64,000 nucleotides of DNA from Streptomyces natalensis ATCC 27448. Its GTDB lineage: Bacteria; Actinomycetota; Actinomycetes; Streptomycetales; Streptomycetaceae. The stretch is taken from NCBI RefSeq assembly GCF_000935125.1, contig NZ_JRKI01000034.1, forward strand, positions 310,001 through 374,000, in the 5' to 3' direction. This document shows, one piece after another, positions 17,706-25,192 of this stretch (position 1 is the first letter of the stretch; every line of letters begins with the position of its first letter). Below the pieces are notes generated by a model. That model was not told the DNA's origin, ran no database searches, and saw only the letters and a list, made by a program, of their open reading frames with translations. The translations under genes were made by a program, and so were the position numbers.

Positions 17706-17973
17706 CTCCGACCTGGCCTGGCCCTCCGGCATCGGGTCGCGATGAGCTCGCACTTCGTGCTGGTGCGGGTCCGTCGGGCACGGCGTCGCCGGCGGATGCC
17801 TTCGCGAGCGGGCGCGAAAATTCTGGTGAGTTCGGCGCGACAATGCGGAAGACTCGGACCGACCGGTGTGTTCTGCCAAGCGTGCCGGCCTTTACCGGCT
17901 TTATCACCCACGTTCGTGCCGTCAGCCCCTGGCTGCGAGGCGACTGTGACCAGGAACCCCAGCGAGGTGCCGC

Positions 17974-19455
17974 ATGTCAGCTGCGATACAAGAACAACAA
18001 GAACGACCTGCCGTACAGACGGGCCGAATACCGACCGTGGTGCGGCTGTTGGTGATGGCCACGTTCGTGGTGATCCTCAACGAGACGATCCTGATCAACG
18101 CCATCCCGCGCCTGATGCACTCGTTGCGCATCACCGAGCAGTCGGCGCAGTGGGTATCCACCGCGTTCATGCTGACCATGGCCGCCGTGATTCCGATCAC
18201 CGGCTGGTTCCTGCAACGGGTCACCACCCGCCAGGCTTACGCCATCGCGATGGGCGTGTTCCTCGCGGGTACCGCTCTGTCAGCCGCCGCACCGTCCTTT
18301 GAGGTGCTGCTGCTGGGTCGGATCGTGCAGGCCGCAGGCACGGCCGTGATGATGCCTCTGCTGATGACCACGTTGATGATCGTGGTGCCCGAGCACGACC
18401 GCGGCCGGGTGATGGGCAACGTCACCCTGGCGATCTCGGTGGCGCCCGCGCTCGGACCTGCCGTGTCCGGGCTGATCCTGCAAGTCGGTTCCTGGCGCAT
18501 GCTGTTCGTGGTCGTCCTGCCGATCGCGGCTCTGGTGACCCTGTTCGGCATGCGCAAGGTGGAGAACATCAGCGAGCCGCAGGTGAGTTCCATCGACTGG
18601 CTCAGCGTCTCCGTGGCGGCGCTCGGCTTCGGCGGCCTGGTGTACGGCCTGAGCCTCCTCGGTGACACCGGCGGCAGGGTCGGGCTCGGCATCGGCATCG
18701 TCATCGCCGGGGTCGCGGCCATCGCGGTCTTCGTGATCCGCCAGCTCAAGCTGCAACGCACCGGCGTACCGCTGATGGACCTGCGCACCCTCAAGCATCG
18801 CGCCTACGGCCTTTCCCTGGCCCTCATATCCATCGGTTTCCTGGCGATGCTCGGGGCGATGATCCTGCTGCCGCTCTACCTCCAGAACGTGCGCAGGCTC
18901 AGCCCGCTGGAGACCGGCCTGCTGGTCATGCCGGGCGGCCTGGCCATGGGCCTGCTGGGACCGATGGTGGGAAAGCTGTTCGACCGGTTCGGCAGCCGGC
19001 CGCTGGTACTGCCCGGCTCGATCGGCATGGTGCTCGCGCTCGGCGGTTTCACCCAGGTCTCGATGACGATGCCGTACTGGCAGGTGCTGGGACTGCACGC
19101 CCTGTTGATGGTGAGCCTGGCGGCGACGTTCACCCCCGTCTTCACCCTTGGCATGGGCGCCCTTCCCCCGCATCTGTACTCGCACGGCAGCTCGATGCTC
19201 GGGACGTTGCAGCAGGTCGCCGCCGCGTTCGGGACCGCGCTCGTGGTGACCGTGATGTCCGCGCGCAGCGGTCACCTGGTCGCCGACGGCATCGCCGCCG
19301 TACCCGCGCAACTGAGCGGCATGAAGCTCGCCTTCGCCGTCGCGGCCGCTCTCACCTTGGTGACGATCGCCGTCGCCGCGAAACTGCCGCGCCGGATCGC
19401 TGCCGCCGACACCCAGGACCACGACAGCGCCGCGGACCAGCCCAGCGGATCATGA
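17974..19455 (+). CDS. MFS drug exporter, DHA2 (14-helix) type
   Basis: A 493-residue membrane protein with 14 likely helices. N-E-T-I-L-I-N-A-I-P-R-L and Q-W-V-S-T-A-F-M-L at residues 35-70 match the DHA2 motif D1 (LD-x-T-x-x-x-x-ALP) in altered form, with Asn-Glu replacing the usual Leu-Asp. Motif C is recognisable at L-A-I-S-V-A-P-A-L-G-P-A-V-S-G. Such pumps export antibiotics or cationic compounds using the proton gradient. GAGGTG precedes the ATG. It is monocistronic; no local regulator is adjacent. Confidence 0.88.
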   Translation: MSAAIQEQQERPAVQTGRIPTVVRLLVMATFVVILNETILINAIPRLMHSLRITEQSAQWVSTAFMLTMAAVIPITGWFLQRVTTRQAYAIAMGVFLAGTALSAAAPSFEVLLLGRIVQAAGTAVMMPLLMTTLMIVVPEHDRGRVMGNVTLAISVAPALGPAVSGLILQVGSWRMLFVVVLPIAALVTLFGMRKVENISEPQVSSIDWLSVSVAALGFGGLVYGLSLLGDTGGRVGLGIGIVIAGVAAIAVFVIRQLKLQRTGVPLMDLRTLKHRAYGLSLALISIGFLAMLGAMILLPLYLQNVRRLSPLETGLLVMPGGLAMGLLGPMVGKLFDRFGSRPLVLPGSIGMVLALGGFTQVSMTMPYWQVLGLHALLMVSLAATFTPVFTLGMGALPPHLYSHGSSMLGTLQQVAAAFGTALVVTVMSARSGHLVADGIAAVPAQLSGMKLAFAVAAALTLVTIAVAAKLPRRIAAADTQDHDSAADQPSGS

Positions 19456-19571
19456 GGGCCGGGTGCCCCGCCCCCGAAGAGAAGGCTCCGCTCCACGAAC
19501 GTCGGCCTTGAGCCGAATCCACGGCGAACCCGGCTGCGAGCCTTTTCCCGGGGGTTACGTCAGCCGGGGGG

Positions 19572-20402
19572 CTACGTCAGATCGGCGAGGAGTCCGTCCA
19601 GGGCCATCCTGAGGGCTTCGGAGTTGGCCGCATCGAACCAGGTGGTGCGGATACGTTCGTTGTTGCCGCCCGGGGTCTCGTGGTCGGCGGCGAATTGGTG
19701 CAGGGAGCGGGTCTCGTCGCTCAGGGAGCGGCCGATGCCCTGGAAGAGGCCGCGAACGTAGCGGTCGGCCTCGTCGGGGGCGATGCCGTGTCCGGCGGCC
19801 CACGAGGTGAGCGTGGCCAGATAGGTGTAGTGGGCGGTGAGCGTTCCCGTCAGCGCGGAGAGGACGTTGAAGGCGTCCTCGTCCGGGACGGGGAGCGCTC
19901 CGCCCAGCTGCCCGAAGAGGGAATTCACCTCCGGGTGCGAGGGGTAGGTCACCGTGACGGAGCGACGTTCGCGTATAGCGGGCAGGGGGATGGCCCGGAC
20001 CAGCGGGGCGTCAGTGGCGTCAGTGGCGTCAGTGGCGTCAGTGGCGTCAGTGGCGTCAGTGGCGTCAGTGGCAAGTATCCGGCGCAGCTCGTCGTTGCCG
20101 ACGCCGGCCATCACGTTGACCACGATCCGGTCGTGGTCCACCTTCAGCCCCGCGAGTGCTTCGTGCCGGTCCTGGCGGCGCACGGCGATGATCACCAACT
20201 CGGAACGGTCCACCACCTCCTGGTTGTCGGCGCACACCCGGACGCCCTCGTAGCGCTCGGACAGCTCCGCGGCAGTGCGGGCTCCCCGCGGGGAGAGGAA
20301 GACCTCTGGCGACCCACCGTCCCCGTGACCATCGCCGTGACGCAGGCCCTCCACGATGGCTCGGCCGATCTCGCCCACTCCGATGATGCCGATCCGCTTC
20401 AC
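19572..20402 (-). CDS. pyrroline-5-carboxylate reductase-like NAD(P)-dependent enzyme
   Basis: A 276-residue ProC-like protein. The N-terminal Rossmann motif GIIGVGEIGRAI binds NAD(P)H, and the C-terminal helical dimerisation part carries the A-L-T-G-T-L-x-x-x-Y segment. The usual R-A-M-P-N motif is V-R-A-I-P-L-P, so the substrate may not be pyrroline-5-carboxylate. A run of seven TDA-type triplets (residues 111-131) is inserted just before it, coded by a 9-bp tandem repeat. The GTG start at 20402 has GAGAGG 8 bases upstream; a longer ORF adds an unlikely N-terminus. Single gene. Confidence 0.8.
   Translation of the reverse strand: MKRIGIIGVGEIGRAIVEGLRHGDGHGDGGSPEVFLSPRGARTAAELSERYEGVRVCADNQEVVDRSELVIIAVRRQDRHEALAGLKVDHDRIVVNVMAGVGNDELRRILATDATDATDATDATDATDATDAPLVRAIPLPAIRERRSVTVTYPSHPEVNSLFGQLGGALPVPDEDAFNVLSALTGTLTAHYTYLATLTSWAAGHGIAPDEADRYVRGLFQGIGRSLSDETRSLHQFAADHETPGGNNERIRTTWFDAANSEALRMALDGLLADLT
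20010..20072 (-). repeat. 9-bp in-frame tandem repeat x7
   Basis: Seven perfect copies of GTCAGTGGC code for alternating Asp-Ala-Thr in the ProC-like enzyme, next to its active-site loop. Perfect copies of this length are prone to slippage, so allele length may differ between strains. Confidence 0.95.
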
Positions 20403-20624
20403 TGTGTCTGCCTCTCTGGTCGGTGGTGTGCGTGACCTGGTGTGGTCCGGGTCCACGGCGTTGTGTCCGTGTCAGTGGAGTCCGTGCCTCCGACACCACA
20501 GCGCCCGAGGCGCGCCCCCCAGCCCGTCCGCGTATCTCGGGGCGGGGTGCGCCTCAAAGCGATGTCGTCGGGACGCTTCCTTCCGTTTCCTCACGTTCGG
20601 ATGCGAAGCCGAACGAAGGTGACA

Positions 20625-20861
20625 TCATGTCAGTCGCGGTCTTCGGTGGCCGGTGACGGGGACGGCAGCGTCGACGTCGCTGAGGTCGCCGAGGTCGGTC
20701 GTGCTCAGGCGCAGGGTGCGGGCGGCCAGGTCAGGGGCCGCAGCCGCCTGCGAATGGGCGGGACCATAGGCGCCGGTCATACTCATGCAGCCAAAGCCGA
20801 GCCGGGAGACCGCGGAGCCATCGGACTCCAGCGCGGTGAGGTCCGATGGCTCCTGTGTCAC
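20625..20861 (-). pseudogene. N-terminal remnant of an aldo/keto reductase
   Basis: From the GTG at 20861 the minus strand encodes 78 residues in which VSRLGFGCMSMTGAYGP is the N-terminal signature of aldo/keto reductases (usual form L-G-L-G-C-M-G-M-S-x-x-Y-G). The barrel does not continue; the frame drifts into unrelated sequence and stops at 20625, whereas a complete enzyme has about 320 residues. This is a decayed gene between the ProC-like and esterase genes. Confidence 0.6.
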
Positions 20862-20883
20862 TCCACTCCCTGACTCCGCTCCG

Positions 20884-21846
20884 TCACTCCGCCAGGGCCG
20901 CGCGCAGGAACGCGAGGATCTCCGCCCGGGCTGCCCCGGCCTGCTGCTCCACGCCGGGCATGGCCAGGAACGCATGCTGCGCGCCCGGGTATTCGGAAAG
21001 CCGCACCGGCGTCCCGGCCGCGCGCAGGCGTTCCGCGTAGCGGCGGCCGTGATCGGCCACCGCATCGTGGGTGGGCACCACCACGAGCGCCGGCGCCAGC
21101 CCGTTCAGGTTGTCGGCGTACAGCGGCGAGAGTGCGCGGGCGTCGGTTCCCGGCGGGACGGCGAGCCGCTGGACGAGCCGCAGTAGCGGCAGGGCGGGGG
21201 TCGGGCTGTATGCGTACGTGGCGATCGAGGGGTAGTCGAACATCGTCTCGGTCACCTCGACTGCGGGATTGACCAGCACCTGCGCCGTGAGCTCCAGGCC
21301 GGCCTCCCTGGCCCGGATGGCCGTCAGGGCGCTGATCAGCGCGCCGCAGCTCTCGCCGAAGACGGCCGTGCGCGCCGGGTCGACGCCCCACTGTGCGGCA
21401 TGCCGCACCACGTGCCGGAGCACGTCCCAGCCGTCATCGGCGGCGTTCGCGAACGGGCTGTCCGGGGCGACGAGGCGGTGCTCGACCGAGACGACGAGCG
21501 CGGGCAGTTGGGCGGCGAGGTGGCTGTTGGTCCAATCGCACTGCACCGCCGTACCCACGAAGCCGCCGCCGTGGACATGGACCACGAGCGGCAGGTCGGT
21601 CCGCGCGGCGGCCTCGCCCTCGCCCGTCGACGCCGGTCGGTACACCCGGACCGGGAGGTCGCGGCCGGGCAGCGCGATCTCCTGCCAGTCGATCGCGGCG
21701 CCGGGGTCCGGTTCCCCGATGATCGCCCGCGCCGCGCCGGACGCCCGGAAGCGGTTCTCCGCGTCGCGGTAGGCGAACAGTTCCTCGGTCGTGATCGCCG
21801 AGAAGTCCGGTAACGGCGGCCGCTGCGCGGCGGTGGTCTCGCTCAT
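20884..21846 (-). CDS. alpha/beta hydrolase, HSL/esterase family
   Basis: A 320-residue enzyme with the hormone-sensitive-lipase oxyanion motif HGGGF (residues ~93-97), the nucleophile elbow G-E-S-C-G (usual G-D-S-A-G), Asp in P-T-H-D-A-V-A-D and His in G-A-Q-H-A-F. The family hydrolyses short acyl esters; this one is cytoplasmic (no signal). AAGGAGAC precedes the ATG. The promoter faces the TetR gene and has a perfect palindrome in its spacer, so it is probably the TetR target. Confidence 0.9.
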   Translation of the reverse strand: MSETTAAQRPPLPDFSAITTEELFAYRDAENRFRASGAARAIIGEPDPGAAIDWQEIALPGRDLPVRVYRPASTGEGEAAARTDLPLVVHVHGGGFVGTAVQCDWTNSHLAAQLPALVVSVEHRLVAPDSPFANAADDGWDVLRHVVRHAAQWGVDPARTAVFGESCGALISALTAIRAREAGLELTAQVLVNPAVEVTETMFDYPSIATYAYSPTPALPLLRLVQRLAVPPGTDARALSPLYADNLNGLAPALVVVPTHDAVADHGRRYAERLRAAGTPVRLSEYPGAQHAFLAMPGVEQQAGAARAEILAFLRAALAE

Positions 21847-21908
21847 GTCTCCTTCTCCCCCCGGCTGGATGCCGGTGTGTCGTTACGGTCGGGCAGCACG
21901 TTGCCCTC

Positions 21909-21936
21909 ATTATGCACGCACTGCGTGCAACGGCAA
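21909..21936 (-). promoter_or_regulatory. esterase promoter with embedded TetR operator
   Basis: On the minus strand TTGCCG (21936-21931) and CATAAT (21914-21909) form a -35/-10 pair with a 16-base spacer. The spacer holds the palindrome TGCACGCA-C-TGCGTGCA (21913-21929), 8+1+8 bases and perfect, which is the form of a TetR operator. Binding there would block the esterase promoter and probably the divergent TetR promoter as well. Confidence 0.7.
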
Positions 21937-22011
21937 GTGCATAGGTTAGGCTGAGTCCGGACGGGAGGGGCGAAGGGGCAAAGGGGCGAACGAGAGGGGC
22001 GAAGGGGCGAG

Positions 22012-22665
22012 ATGACAGGCCGAAGGCGATGGTCGACCGAGGAGATCCTGGACACGGCGGCGGAACTGCTCCGCACGGGCGACGCCGAGTCGTTCAGCGT
22101 GCGCAAGCTCGCCGCAGCGCTCGGGACCGACTCCTCCAGCCTCTACCGGCACTTCCGCAACAAGACCGAACTGCTGCGCGCGGTCGCCGACCGGATCCTC
22201 CTGGCCGCCATGGACGGCTACCGCCCCGAGGGCGACTGGAAGCAGCGCATCACGGCCCTGGCCCTGCGCCTGCGCGCGGCTTTCGGCGAGCAACCCCAAC
22301 TCGCCGCGATCTGGGGACGCTATGCGTCCGGCGGCACCGGATCCCGGCTGGTCATGGAGGAGCTGCTACAGGCCCTGCGGGCGTCCGGCCTGCCCGATGA
22401 GGAGATCCCTGCGCGCTACCACCGCATCGTGATCCTCCTCGCCGCGCTGATCGCCTCCGAGGCCGGCGTCAGCACCATCACCCCCGAGGAGTACGAACAG
22501 GGCATGGAGCAGTTCCGCGTCGCGGTACTCGGCGCCGACCCCGAGCGCTACCCCGCCCTGGCCCACTTCGCCCGCGACGTCCGCCCCCTCGGAGCAGACC
22601 GCCGCGCCGCATTCGAAGAGATCCTCGCCGCCCAACTCGCCCACATCGAGGCCCAGATCCCCTGA
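22012..22665 (+). CDS. TetR-family transcriptional repressor
   Basis: A 217-residue regulator. The helix-turn-helix spans residues 10-50 (EEILDTAAELLRT, then FSVRKLAAALGTDSSSLYRHFRNKTELL), standard for TetR. The C-terminal ligand domain is helical and of the TetR_C-like class with W-K-Q-R near residue 70. It is divergent from the esterase gene with a perfect 17-bp palindrome between them, so it most likely represses both and is released by an ester-type or aromatic ligand. The ligand is inference. Confidence 0.92.
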   Translation: MTGRRRWSTEEILDTAAELLRTGDAESFSVRKLAAALGTDSSSLYRHFRNKTELLRAVADRILLAAMDGYRPEGDWKQRITALALRLRAAFGEQPQLAAIWGRYASGGTGSRLVMEELLQALRASGLPDEEIPARYHRIVILLAALIASEAGVSTITPEEYEQGMEQFRVAVLGADPERYPALAHFARDVRPLGADRRAAFEEILAAQLAHIEAQIP

Positions 22666-22668
22666 TGT

Positions 22669-22683
22669 GCCCGCACGGCGGGC
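22669..22683 (+). terminator. short GC hairpin after the TetR gene
   Basis: GCCCGC-ACG-GCGGGC, a 6-bp stem with a 3-base loop, begins 4 bases after the TetR stop codon. Confidence 0.5.
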
Positions 22684-22858
22684 TGGTGACGGCACGGGCG
22701 GGGCTTGCCGGTGGTGGTCGCCCGGGTCGGCGGGGATCATGAGGGCAGCCCCAGGACGCCTGTGACGACGAGACGGACGAAGCAGCCCCACGGAGGAGAG
22801 GCCGCCGCCCCAAGGGACACTGCCCCGGTCGGCTGCACCGTCCCTCTTTCTGAGTCGA

Positions 22859-23530
22859 TCACGTACCGTCGATACGTGCGGTCGGGGCGACTCTGAGTGC
22901 TTCGATGCGATCACTGCGGACAAGGAGTTCGGCCAGTTCTTCCGAACACGCCACATACGTGGAGGTCAGATCCCAGTCGCAGGCGACGACCCAACTGCGG
23001 TCCGCGGGCCACCAGTGCTCCGGCCCGCCGTACTCTTCGCCTGTGTGGGCCCTAACCGCCTCCAGGGCAGTGAGCGAGGACTTCCAGACGATGGGCTCTT
23101 CATCCCAGAGACTTTTGGCAAGCTCATAGCTGAAGAAGACCGCTTGGCCCGATGCCGTGGCATCCGACAGAATTCCCACAAGCCCCCGTCGGGTATCCGC
23201 ATCGGCTTCCGCCCCAGTGGTCTCCCACTGTTCCCCCACGGGCGGATTCAGCATCTCATGCCGCAACGGCCCACCACTTAGTTCGCCGTGAAATGGGGCA
23301 CCGGAAGCCTCCGCCATCTCCCGCCACGTCCTCCGCAGCCCAGGCACCTCCTCCAGCCACCAAGAGTGGAAGACACGTACGTAAGCCGGGAAACCCTCAG
23401 GAACAATCTCGGTAACGACATGCTGCCGCACATCGACTTCCGGCGTCAGCCGCTCGCGCAGCCAGGCCAGTTCCTGCGTGGGGTCCGGTTCGGCCACGAA
23501 CTTATTCGTCATCTCCGTGTTCTCCATCAT
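22859..23530 (-). CDS. protein of unknown function, possible member of the toxin-immunity train
   Basis: A 223-residue acidic, Trp-rich soluble protein (for example FHSWWLEEVPGL and EEYGGPEHWWPADRSW) without signal peptide. I do not recognise a family. Two ATG starts are possible: 23530, and 23512 with GGAG about 9 bases upstream. It is the fourth and most distant minus-strand gene after the ALF-repeat toxin, and acidic single-domain proteins in that position are often immunity proteins, so this is a guess from context. Confidence 0.55.
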   Translation of the reverse strand: MMENTEMTNKFVAEPDPTQELAWLRERLTPEVDVRQHVVTEIVPEGFPAYVRVFHSWWLEEVPGLRRTWREMAEASGAPFHGELSGGPLRHEMLNPPVGEQWETTGAEADADTRRGLVGILSDATASGQAVFFSYELAKSLWDEEPIVWKSSLTALEAVRAHTGEEYGGPEHWWPADRSWVVACDWDLTSTYVACSEELAELLVRSDRIEALRVAPTARIDGT

Positions 23531-23643
23531 CCGAGATCAGCGGGCGGCAATCTCGTGATCGTGTCGGTAGATGTCCAGCGCCGCGAGGTGAATGGACATC
23601 TACCCGTCTCTCTCGTCCTGCCAGAATTCCACGCCGGAGCGGT

Positions 23644-23865
23644 CTACTCGGGACCAGATGACCTCTGGCTCTTAGGGATCTGGATGTAGTAGAGCCTTCC
23701 CCTCTTGGTGAGCCCGAGCTCCAGGTCACCGTGCAAGCAGTCGACCGGATATTGACTTGCAAATGCTTCGGGCTCACCTCACCGGCCCACTACGTCACGG
23801 TAGTCGGCTCCGGGCACAGACACATCCAGCGTCCCAGTGCGCATGAATCGCGACGTGATCGGCAT
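23644..23865 (-). pseudogene. broken small gene (in-frame TGA), candidate decayed immunity gene
   Basis: From the ATG at 23865 one frame encodes 28 residues ending DVSVPGADYRDVVGR, then TGA (23781-23779), then GEPEAFASQYPVDC and GLTKRGRLYYIQIPKSQ up to TAG at 23646-23644. The parts before and after the TGA read as one continuous small alpha/beta domain (Y-R-D-V-V-x-x-x-G-E-P), so a single base change seems to have broken it. The family is not known to me. Confidence 0.45.
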
Positions 23866-23914
23866 GGCTCACGCATCCTTCTCAAGTGCCTTCACCAGTC
23901 GCTCAAGACCGGCG

Positions 23915-23940
23915 ATTCCCTGCTATCGGGGAATTTTTTT
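23915..23940 (+). terminator. orphan intrinsic terminator with T-tract
   Basis: ATTCCC (23915-23920) pairs with GGGAAT (23929-23934) and is followed by a run of T to 23940. T-tracts are rare in this high-GC sequence. No plus-strand gene precedes it within 1.2 kb, so it may end an unannotated RNA. The surrounding 23866-24238 region holds no supported gene. Confidence 0.5.
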
Positions 23941-24238
23941 CCGAATGACAGGGCCGGTCCGTGATCGCCATCAGCAAGAGGGCACCCAGCAAAGCGCACA
24001 TGCTCCGGCAAACCTGTGCCAGGCGGCGCCGAAAGTCAATGGGTTCCTGCTGGGCGGCCGCCGTCCAGGAACCGGCGAACGTCAGCGGCAAGAGCCGACG
24101 AGCCGGATGGGCGCCTTCCGCCGCCCGCAGCGCCGCTACGAACGCAAGCCGGAGCTCTTTCACGCCTCCGCCGGCATCGCCGGAACCTCATTTGTCATCG
24201 ACGTCTCGGCAGATAACAGCACCCACGACCGATCCAGG

Positions 24239-24508
24239 TCAGCGCCACTCGGGCGGAATGTTCGCCATCTGCTTCAGTAGGTCCCAGCCCTGGAGCTTTC
24301 GCTTGCACTCCTCCAGCGAATCGTGCCACTGGGCGCCGTGCCTCACCCAGTATCCGCGGTAGTTGCGCAGGCTCATGACGCTGGCGTCGCCGACATCGGA
24401 TTCATTGCCGCAGCAGGGGCATATGAACGCCGTCGGCCAACCGCCCTCCCAGAACAGTTCGTCGTCGTATCCGCAGATCCGGCAGATGGTCTCCGTGTCA
24501 TCCTCCAT
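24239..24508 (-). CDS. small double zinc-ribbon (C-x2-C x2) protein, candidate immunity protein
   Basis: An 89-residue acidic protein with two Cys pairs, C-R-I-C-G-Y and C-P-C-C-G-N, that would bind one zinc, followed by R-x-Y-R-G-Y-W-V-R-H-G-x-x-W and W-D-L-L-x-Q-x-x-N-I-P-P-E-W-R. It resembles the Cys-rich CPCC type of small proteins found beside polymorphic toxins, an assignment from memory. The ATG at 24508 has GAGG 5 bases upstream; a GTG 6 bases further up is possible. It is third in line after the ALF toxin. Confidence 0.6.
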   Translation of the reverse strand: MEDDTETICRICGYDDELFWEGGWPTAFICPCCGNESDVGDASVMSLRNYRGYWVRHGAQWHDSLEECKRKLQGWDLLKQMANIPPEWR

Positions 24509-24786
24509 GCTCACCTCGACCGCATTCTATTGATCACCACCAAATGCAACGAGCTCTTAAATTCTTGCCGGACGGGACGGCGAGCTTGCGTGCGATCTCG
24601 GGAACCAGGACGATGTGAGGCCCGCAGGGATCGCTCTACATGGTCGTGTCGCCATCAACGGCCGTTCTCCAGACGGATGATGCGCGTTCCCGTTGGGTGA
24701 CCGACTGAGGTATTGGACAAGTCAGTCTTGCCACGCAACGGGAAAGCGCTCCTCTCCCAGGTCGTCATCCGGGAACCGCAGGAGAC

Positions 24787-25131
24787 CTACGCCTCAGGAA
24801 TCCTCTTCAGGTATCGATCCCAAATCCAAGCCTTCCGGAAAGGGCCGTCCCCGCTGCTGTCGTGCTGCGGCTCGTCGAAGACGACCCAGTAGGCCAGTTC
24901 CCCTTCCCTTGCGAGGGAATGCTGCACGGGCTCGGGGGCACTGAGATCATCGATCGTTCCCTGGAACTCAACCTGCCACGGCCCGTCCCATGAGGGGTCC
25001 TGGATGACCGTTACGCGAGTGCCTGGGGGCATGCAACCTGCTGGCCACTTGTCACTCGACGGGGAGTCGGCAGGAGGCTCGAAAGTTCCGTCTCCGGAAT
25101 GCGGCTCGTTCGGGTTGGACTCGGTCATCAT
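24787..25131 (-). CDS. probable immunity protein for the adjacent ALF-repeat toxin
   Basis: A 114-residue acidic protein with a disordered N-terminus (N-P-N-E-P-H-S-G) and a C-terminal beta-rich domain: G-T-R-V-T-V-I-Q-D-P-S-W-D-G-P-W, Y-W-V-V-F-D-E-P-Q-H-D and A-W-I-W-D-R-Y-L. Proteins of this shape occur widely in Streptomyces near secreted toxins. I chose the ATG at 25131, which has AGGA 7 bases upstream and avoids overlap; the open frame reaches back to 25281. It begins 62 bases after the toxin stop codon, the normal place of the cognate immunity gene. Confidence 0.6.
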   Translation of the reverse strand: MMTESNPNEPHSGDGTFEPPADSPSSDKWPAGCMPPGTRVTVIQDPSWDGPWQVEFQGTIDDLSAPEPVQHSLAREGELAYWVVFDEPQHDSSGDGPFRKAWIWDRYLKRIPEA

Positions 25132-25192
25132 GTGCACATCCTGCCATATGCAGACGCTGGCGTCCGGAGACTGTTCATCAACTTCTGCATTT

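Noticed and set aside
20010..20072. Tandem 9-bp repeat as a CRISPR array
   Set aside because: Units are contiguous with no spacers and lie in frame in a gene.
23502..23777. 91-codon minus-strand ORF between immunity candidates
   Set aside because: Another frame of the same region gives a more protein-like sequence (the broken gene at 23644-23865).
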